From JAVVFH01 sp032250585 (GTDB lineage: Bacteria > Pseudomonadota > Gammaproteobacteria > Xanthomonadales > SZUA-36), in the NCBI GenBank assembly GCA_032250585.1, contig JAVVFH010000119.1, forward strand, positions 1-10,580: a stretch of 10,580 bases of DNA, read 5' to 3'. Shown here piece after piece: positions 7,401 through 10,580 of this stretch. The translations under genes and the position numbers were made by a program. The notes under the pieces are model-generated. The model was not told the origin of the DNA. It saw only the letters and a program-made list of their open reading frames with translations, and did no database searches. The stretch's first letter is position 1. Each line of letters opens with the position of its first letter.

Positions 7401-7561
7401 GCCGTCACGCGCCCGCCGCGGTAAGGGCCGACCAGCCGCCACTCGAGACCTTCGAGTTTGTCGGTGTCGGTGGCCGCCTGCAGCCCGGTTCCCGCGATGG
7501 CGAGGGCCATGAACAGCAGGGTGGAAATGAGCAGCGGTTTGAAGAACGATCGTGAATGCAT
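4403..7561 (-). CDS. Exported sortilin/VPS10-like BNR (Asp-box) beta-propeller protein, glycosyl-hydrolase-like annotation
   Basis: The 1052-residue product starts with a signal peptide (basic HSRSFFK, hydrophobic core about 9-26, probable cleavage after LQA at 29). About eleven Asp-box repeats (S/TxDxGxTW) follow, including STDAGKTW (133-140), STDGGETW (184-191), SVDGGDNW (242-249), SDDAGETW (291-298), SVDGGATW (337-344), SNDRGATW (523-530) and TTDYGKRW (646-653). They indicate one or two beta-propellers across about 37-735. A His-rich HGDHHDHW (351-358) followed by NGNDGG is a recurrent block in this family. Residues 750-890 look like an Ig/FlgD-type beta domain, and 895-1052 is charged and helical, possibly coiled coil. 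Such proteins are usually annotated as glycosyl hydrolase or VPS10/sortilin-like, but no catalytic centre is evident; binding or a periplasmic role is equally likely. ATG 7561 is chosen over upstream starts because it gives the signal peptide and has GGAG nine bases upstream. Confidence 0.85.
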   Translation of the reverse strand: MHSRSFFKPLLISTLLFMALAIAGTGLQAATDTDKLEGLEWRLVGPYRGGRVTAVTGVPGKPNLYYMGATGGGVWKTENAGTTWENLSDGHFKVGTIGAVAVAESDHNVIYVGTGESPIRGVTTSHGDGVWKSTDAGKTWVHLGLKESGQISRVRVHPKDPDIVYVGVQGQIWGPNEERGVFRSTDGGETWEHVLKVSANTGASDLAMDPTNPRILYAAMWNHGRKPWFIHSGGTDGGIFKSVDGGDNWEKLGGGLPEMIGKIGVDVSASNPQRIYAIIEAEPQKGGLWRSDDAGETWSLIDGHRVLHSRAWYYIHIKADPVDENTVYVLNVPLMKSVDGGATWEKIQTPHGDHHDHWINPADNRNMINGNDGGATITFDGGKTWSSIMNQPTAQFYRVVTDNQVPFRIYGGQQDNTTVAIASRSLYGGIGEADYFDAGGGESAHIAFDPDAPRLIYATTINGTLTEYDHQTGLQRYIIPYPELVYGKDARDLKYRTNWNAPVAVSPHDPSIIYYGTQLVLRSNDRGATWTEISPDLTRNDPAKQGRNGGPLTPENVGAEFYNTLFYIVESPHEPGHIWVGSDDGLLHLTRDGGGEWEDVSPPHEGKYSDEAMINAIEISPHDPATVYLAVAGYKLNDFSPYIYKTTDYGKRWKRIDKGLPEDTFVRVVREDPRRKGQLYAGTEAGLFVSFDDGDNWQPLNLNLPPVPITDLDIRHDSLVAATQGRGFWVLDHLFLAREAATGLGTEPLQIFAPEETVMLRSRGGKPGPFEASNSEAGVPLYYYLEEEPTEPLSIEILDRDGKLLRRYSSEESDFERCLLHNEDPRLPYDPEYPATAAGLNKWHWDGKRQGFTCVEDITLFAGLDGPSVTPGEYRARILAGERSSEVAFALAMDPRVTASDAQIQAWAARLDETADLLESVLQGLGELRQSERQIEQLMAGYPAEDQLQAAGQAALQAIEAWDHQVIQPLHQTYEDEDAWETMLAGQVRRLLDVIDSSGAPVTAGSLERLGDLQAVWSVLQAELRAIRRDHIEPINAWARERGIPHVAIPEI

Positions 7562-7710
7562 GGGCGTGGGCTCCGGTCTGGTGAACCTGGTTCGGGAAGA
7601 AATTCCGGCAGGGGGCGGACCGCTAGAATAGCGGATTTGCCGGGCCGCTGCACCATCGTGGGGCGGGTCGGATTGATCGCGGTTTGCAGCCCGGGCAGAG
7701 CCGGGTTCGA
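7562..7710 (-). promoter_or_regulatory. Leader and spacer upstream of the propeller gene, with two small palindromes
   Basis: This 149-bp spacer separates the AmpG-like gene stop from the propeller gene on the same strand. It holds a perfect hairpin-type repeat CCGCTA-GAA-TAGCGG (7620-7634), whose minus strand contains TATTCT (7630-7625), a possible but poor -10 box. It also holds an 11-bp odd palindrome GAACCTGGTTC (7583-7593) and the Shine-Dalgarno GGAG (7574-7571). A 5-bp GC stem follows the AmpG-like gene at 7690-7705 (CCCGG/CCGGG), but without a U-run it is not a convincing terminator. No -35 box was found at proper spacing, so the propeller gene may have its own promoter or be read from upstream. 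Confidence 0.3.
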
Positions 7711-9006
7711 TCAGGCTGCCTTGCTTTCCAGCAGGTCTTGGGGATGCCCGTTGCTGCGGTACAGAAAGAGGGTCAGCAGCAGCAGGAAGATCAGGAAGCC
7801 CTTGAGCGCGTAGTTTTGTGCCCAGCTGGTGTGCTCGGCGACCGCGCCGTAAAAAAACGAGCCGATGGTAGCGCCCATGTTGGAAACCGACATGTAGATC
7901 GCGAACTGCGTGGCCGATTCCGCCGCGCTGCAGATGCTCATCGCCAGCGCCAGCGCACAGACCATGATGATCGGCATCAGCAGGATCCACAGGGACATCA
8001 TCACCAGCACGTAGCTGCTGTTGCTCCACAGTTCCTGCGAACCGGCCAGCAAGAAGGCGTGCACGCCGGTCAGGAAGATCGTCAGGCCGAGAATTTTCTT
8101 CGCTCCGAAGCGGTCGATGAACGGGCCCAGCGCCAGCGCGGCCACTGCACCGGCCAGGCCCATGACGGCGTTCAGCTCGGACCACTGGGGGGTTGTGAAA
8201 TCGAAAACCTGAACGGCGGCCACGGGCATCAGCGCGCGGCCGTAGCCGCCCACCAGGCCGTCGAGAAACATAATGATCATGATGACGATGCTGGCGCGCG
8301 TCCACAACAGGTGGTTGACGTCGGAAAACACCTGCCGGAAGGAGGGCGGCGCTTCGTTGCGCGGCGAGGCCTGGCCCTTCGACCAGGGCAGCAGCCGTTC
8401 TCCGGGCCGCTCGCGGACCAGCAGCAGGTAAATGAAAACGGTCGCCGCGCCGAGGCCGCAGACCAGGCCGGTCAACTGGAGGCCGAAAACTGCCAGCAGG
8501 GTGCCGGTCACCGCCGCGGTGACGGCCCAGCCGGCGGATTTACCGAAGCTCATGAAGGCGTTCAGCCGGCCCTCTTCCTCGACCGGCGTGAGATTGATGG
8601 ACATGCCGTCCACCGCCACGTCCTGGGTTGCCGTGAAGGCATTGATCAGGAAACCGATGGCGGTCAGCAAGCCAAGTTGACCGACGGGATCGTCAACCAG
8701 GGCGAGGGCCAGCAGGCTCAGCACCATCCCGGCCTGGGCCACGATGACCCAGGGGCGGTGCTTGCCCATCGGCAGAAATTCGAAATGGTCCATCAGCGGC
8801 CCGACGACCAGCTTGAAGGCCCAGGGCAGCATGATGATGCCCAGGTAATTGGCGATGCCCTGGGCCCCGACGCCCAGCGTCGAGAGCCAGGCAGGCACGG
8901 CGATGTGCAGCAGGCCGGCGGGAATGCCCTGCGCGAAATAGGCGAGGGCACCGGTGCTGTAGCGTAGCCTGGAGCTGCGGGTAAGGAACCATCCGGGATT
9001 GTGCAT
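7711..9006 (-). CDS. MFS permease of the AmpG / acetyl-CoA-transporter-like (PAT) group
   Basis: This is a 431-residue polytopic inner-membrane protein with about twelve hydrophobic segments. It starts at YFAQGIPAGLLHIAVPAWL (23-41) and ends at FLIFLLLLTLFLYR (404-417), followed by a short soluble tail. The TQDVAVDG motif (127-134) after the fourth hydrophobic region is typical of the PAT family, which includes AmpG (anhydromuropeptide import) and SLC33A1 (acetyl-CoA transport). LPWAFKLVVGPLMDHF (60-75) fits the AmpG-type motif after the second helix, and GPFIDRFGAKK (294-304) is an MFS motif-A-like loop after helix 7. The true substrate cannot be told; cell-wall muropeptide is a family-based possibility, not evidence. 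The start at ATG 9006 is supported by GGAGAA seven bases upstream; an in-frame extension to 9258 adds non-membrane sequence and runs into the divergent gene. The propeller gene follows 149 bp downstream. Confidence 0.83.
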   Translation of the reverse strand: MHNPGWFLTRSSRLRYSTGALAYFAQGIPAGLLHIAVPAWLSTLGVGAQGIANYLGIIMLPWAFKLVVGPLMDHFEFLPMGKHRPWVIVAQAGMVLSLLALALVDDPVGQLGLLTAIGFLINAFTATQDVAVDGMSINLTPVEEEGRLNAFMSFGKSAGWAVTAAVTGTLLAVFGLQLTGLVCGLGAATVFIYLLLVRERPGERLLPWSKGQASPRNEAPPSFRQVFSDVNHLLWTRASIVIMIIMFLDGLVGGYGRALMPVAAVQVFDFTTPQWSELNAVMGLAGAVAALALGPFIDRFGAKKILGLTIFLTGVHAFLLAGSQELWSNSSYVLVMMSLWILLMPIIMVCALALAMSICSAAESATQFAIYMSVSNMGATIGSFFYGAVAEHTSWAQNYALKGFLIFLLLLTLFLYRSNGHPQDLLESKAA

Positions 9007-9011
9007 TGTTG

Positions 9012-9017
9012 TTCTCC
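9012..9017 (-). promoter_or_regulatory. Shine-Dalgarno GGAGAA deciding the start of the AmpG-like permease gene
   Basis: On the minus strand GGAGAA is read from 9017 to 9012; its GGAG core ends seven bases before ATG 9006-9004, close to ideal. A second AGGAG lies a few bases further upstream. This is the strongest ribosome-binding site in the window and argues against the longer in-frame start at 9258. Confidence 0.7.
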
Positions 9018-9067
9018 GTCTCCTGGCCAGGGAAAAACGGGGCACTTCTTCGGGAGCCCGCGTTGTG

Positions 9068-9096
9068 TTAACAGGCCCTGGCCGATCCGGTATATT
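9068..9096 (+). promoter_or_regulatory. Sigma-70-like promoter for the rightward MFS gene
   Basis: The -35 box TTAACA (9068-9073, five of six to TTGACA) is separated by exactly 17 bp from the -10 box TATATT (9091-9096, five of six to TATAAT). Transcription would start near 9103, leaving a leader of about 28 bases to ATG 9131. It lies in the AT-richest part of the 124-bp divergent region. No equally good promoter was found for the leftward permease gene, although TAATAT is read on the minus strand over the same bases (9097-9092). Confidence 0.6.
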
Positions 9097-9130
9097 AAAG
9101 CCTTCCCTTCTCAAGCGATCAAGACTGGAA

Positions 9131-10393
9131 ATGATCAGGGCACTGACACCGGTCGCGCCGTTGTTGCTGGGCGTGGCGATTTTACTGACGGGCCAGGGTT
9201 TGCAGGGCACCCTGTTGCCGGTTCGGGCGGCGCTGGAAGGCTTCTCCACCTTCAGCATCGGCCTGATGGGCGGTGCCTATTTCCTCGGTTTTACGCTGGG
9301 CTGCCTGCGCGGCTCGGTCCTGGTCCGCCGGGTCGGACACATCCGTGTGTTCGCGGCGATGACCGCGCTGGCATCGGCCAGCCCGCTGCTGCATGGCCTG
9401 GTTGTGGAGGCCTGGCTGTGGCTGCTGCTGCGGCTGGTTTCCGGCTACTGCTTCGCGGTGCTGTACGTGGTGATCGAGAGCTGGCTGAACGAGAAGGCGA
9501 CCAACCAGAATCGCGGCCTGGTGTTTTCGGCCTATACCCTGATCACCCTGACGGTGCTGGCCGCCGGCCAAATGATGCTGCTGCTGTACGACCCGCGCGA
9601 GATGGCCCTGTTCGCCATTGCTTCGGCCATCGTTTCGATCGCCGCGCTGCCGGTGGTGCTGTTCGTGGTTTCGAGCCCCGCGCAGCCCGAAACGCGTGTC
9701 AAACTCGATATCCGCCGTCTGTGGAAGATCTCCCGGGTCGGCCTGCTGGGCTGCCTGGCCGCCGGTTTGGCCAATGGCTCGTTCTGGGCGCTGGCACCCG
9801 TTTTCGTGGCCGGCTACCACGTTGACATTTCGCTGGCGGCCTGGTTCATGACAGCGGCGGTGCTCGGCGGCGCGCTTGGCCAGTGGCCGCTCGGGCGCTT
9901 CTCGGACCGCGTCGACCGGCGCTGGGTGATCGTGTTTTCCGCCTTTGCGGGCGTCGTGGTCGGCCTCGCGATCTGGCTGTTCGCCGGCGTGTCGATCATC
10001 ATCATGATGCTGCTGAGCGCAGCCTGGGGCGCGGTGGCCTTTCCGATCTACGCAGTCTCGGTGGCACACGCCAACGACCACGCCAGTTCGGACGAATACG
10101 TGATGGTGTCCAGCGGCCTGCTGCTGATGTACGGCGTGGGCGCCATCGTCGGGCCCTTCCTGGCCCCGGCGGCGATGAAGTTCGTCGGTCCCGGCGGGCT
10201 GTACCTGTTCGGCGCGCTGGTGCATACCGTGCTGGCGATGTACGTCGTGCTGCGCATTCCGCGACAGGCCACGGCGCCGGAAGAAGAGCATCTGCCGTTT
10301 GCCGATTCGCTGGCCTCGACCCAGACCGCGTCGGTCATCTACGAGGACGAGCTGGAAAGTGAGGCCGAAAAGGAGTCGGGGCGCGCCGCCTGA
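9131..10393 (+). CDS. MFS permease, YcaD-like, with an acidic cytoplasmic tail
   Basis: The 420-residue product has about twelve membrane helices, beginning at LLLGVAILLT (11-20) and ending around LFGALVHTVLAMYVVLRI (359-376). The block IESWLNEKATNQNRGLVFSAY (115-135) after the fourth helix is characteristic of the YcaD-type group of the major facilitator superfamily. LGRFSDRVDRR (254-264) is the motif-A-like loop between helices 8 and 9. The transported substrate of this group is not established. Residues 377-420 form a hydrophilic, Glu/Asp-rich tail (IYEDELESEAEKE) predicted to lie in the cytoplasm. ATG 9131 is chosen because the first helix follows directly; the frame continues upstream to 8999, but that adds a basic non-membrane segment overlapping the promoter. 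The ribosome-binding site is weak (CTGGAA directly before ATG). The stop is 2 bp from the convergent pgm stop. Confidence 0.85.
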   Translation: MIRALTPVAPLLLGVAILLTGQGLQGTLLPVRAALEGFSTFSIGLMGGAYFLGFTLGCLRGSVLVRRVGHIRVFAAMTALASASPLLHGLVVEAWLWLLLRLVSGYCFAVLYVVIESWLNEKATNQNRGLVFSAYTLITLTVLAAGQMMLLLYDPREMALFAIASAIVSIAALPVVLFVVSSPAQPETRVKLDIRRLWKISRVGLLGCLAAGLANGSFWALAPVFVAGYHVDISLAAWFMTAAVLGGALGQWPLGRFSDRVDRRWVIVFSAFAGVVVGLAIWLFAGVSIIIMMLLSAAWGAVAFPIYAVSVAHANDHASSDEYVMVSSGLLLMYGVGAIVGPFLAPAAMKFVGPGGLYLFGALVHTVLAMYVVLRIPRQATAPEEEHLPFADSLASTQTASVIYEDELESEAEKESGRAA

Positions 10394-10395
10394 GG

Positions 10396-10580
10396 TTACG
10401 ACTGCAGCGCTTGCGAGACGATGTTTCGGGCTTCTTCCTGGATGGCCTGCAGGTGGTTGCGGTCGCGGAAACTCTCTGCGTAGATTTTGTAGATGTCTTC
10501 GGTACCCGACGGCCGCGCGGCGAACCAGCCGTTTTCGGTAACCACCTTGAGACCGCCGATGGCGGCGTCGTTGCCGGGTG
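10396..10580 (-). CDS. pgm: Phosphoglucomutase, alpha-D-glucose-phosphate-specific (C-terminal end only)
   Basis: The minus-strand frame ending at TAA 10398-10396 encodes the last 60 or so residues of Pgm, which interconverts glucose 1-phosphate and glucose 6-phosphate for glycogen, UDP-glucose and envelope sugar synthesis in the cytosol. The visible part contains GGLKVVTENGWFAARPSGTE, with the phosphate-binding RPSGTE loop of domain 4, then DIYKIYAESFRD and a terminal amphipathic helix (IQEEARNIVSQALQS). These match the C-terminal end of the alpha-phosphohexomutase family, close to the Escherichia type of Pgm, rather than the ManB/GlmM types. The active-site serine and the start lie beyond the right edge of the window. 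The gene is convergent with the YcaD-like permease, with 2 bp between stops. Confidence 0.92.
   Translation of the reverse strand, partial: PGNDAAIGGLKVVTENGWFAARPSGTEDIYKIYAESFRDRNHLQAIQEEARNIVSQALQS

Noticed and set aside
5414..7555. 713-codon open frame on the plus strand, antisense to the propeller gene
   Set aside because: It lies entirely within the propeller CDS, is dominated by Val/Ala/Asp/Gly and reads as the complement of Asp-box codons. It has no recognisable domain, so the long frame is explained by high GC and codon bias.
7690..7705. GC-rich short stem after the AmpG-like permease stop as a terminator
   Set aside because: It has only five base pairs, a six-base loop and no U-run, so it is not supportable as an intrinsic terminator.
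7562..8305. Upstream extension of the propeller frame by 248 codons
   Set aside because: It overlaps the AmpG-like permease CDS in another frame and would bury the signal peptide; ATG 7561 has a ribosome-binding site and an immediate signal peptide.
7684..8967. 427-codon plus-strand frame antisense to the AmpG-like permease
   Set aside because: It is Gln/His/Gly/Arg-rich low-complexity translation, typical of the complement of a membrane protein gene.
9182..10291. 369-codon minus-strand frame inside the YcaD-like permease
   Set aside because: It is Gln/His/Arg/Ala-rich with no motif; the plus-strand frame has clear membrane helices and family motifs.
1..10580. A defence system, CRISPR array, prophage, insertion sequence or biosynthetic cluster
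   Set aside because: No spaced repeats, transposase, integrase, phage or multi-enzyme biosynthetic genes are present; all long frames are accounted for by the listed genes.

Overview
The window is about 10.6 kb of gene-dense, high-GC bacterial chromosome. Gene content (cardiolipin synthase, a YcaD-type MFS permease, an AmpG-like permease and a phosphoglucomutase with an Escherichia-like C-terminus) suggests a gammaproteobacterium. A class-I-like HMG-CoA reductase and a large secreted Asp-box beta-propeller protein point away from the enterics, towards environmental or marine lineages. That placement is inference from protein recognition only. There are no rRNA or tRNA genes, insertion sequences, CRISPR arrays or phage genes.

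Layout from left to right: the last 36 codons of an unidentified plus-strand gene (1-111); a 123-residue hypothetical gene 17 bp downstream (129-500); a convergent minus-strand pair, cardiolipin synthase (3462-2059) followed by HMG-CoA reductase (1977-514); a divergent plus-strand ATP-grasp ligase (3540-4406); a convergent 1052-residue exported sortilin/BNR-type double propeller (7561-4403), probably behind an AmpG/acetyl-CoA-transporter-like MFS permease (9006-7711); a divergent second MFS permease (9131-10393); and, convergent with it, the 3' end of phosphoglucomutase pgm (10580-10396, continuing off the window).

Functionally this looks like ordinary housekeeping and accessory metabolism, not one dedicated system. 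The cls-HMGR pair is the most suggestive link: both act in membrane lipid or isoprenoid metabolism, on the same strand, 81 bp apart. The two MFS genes share a 124-bp divergent intergenic region with a good sigma-70-like promoter for the rightward gene.

The most unusual points are structural. Three convergent gene pairs end within -4 to +13 bp of each other, leaving no room for ordinary terminators. A perfect 13-bp tandem duplication sits exactly at one of these junctions. A near-perfect 20-bp palindrome occupies the ribosome-binding position of the HMG-CoA reductase gene, whose frame offers only a TTG start. That reductase also has a divergent cofactor-binding motif and an unassigned N-terminal extension of about 110 residues. 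No clearly new multigene system is visible.
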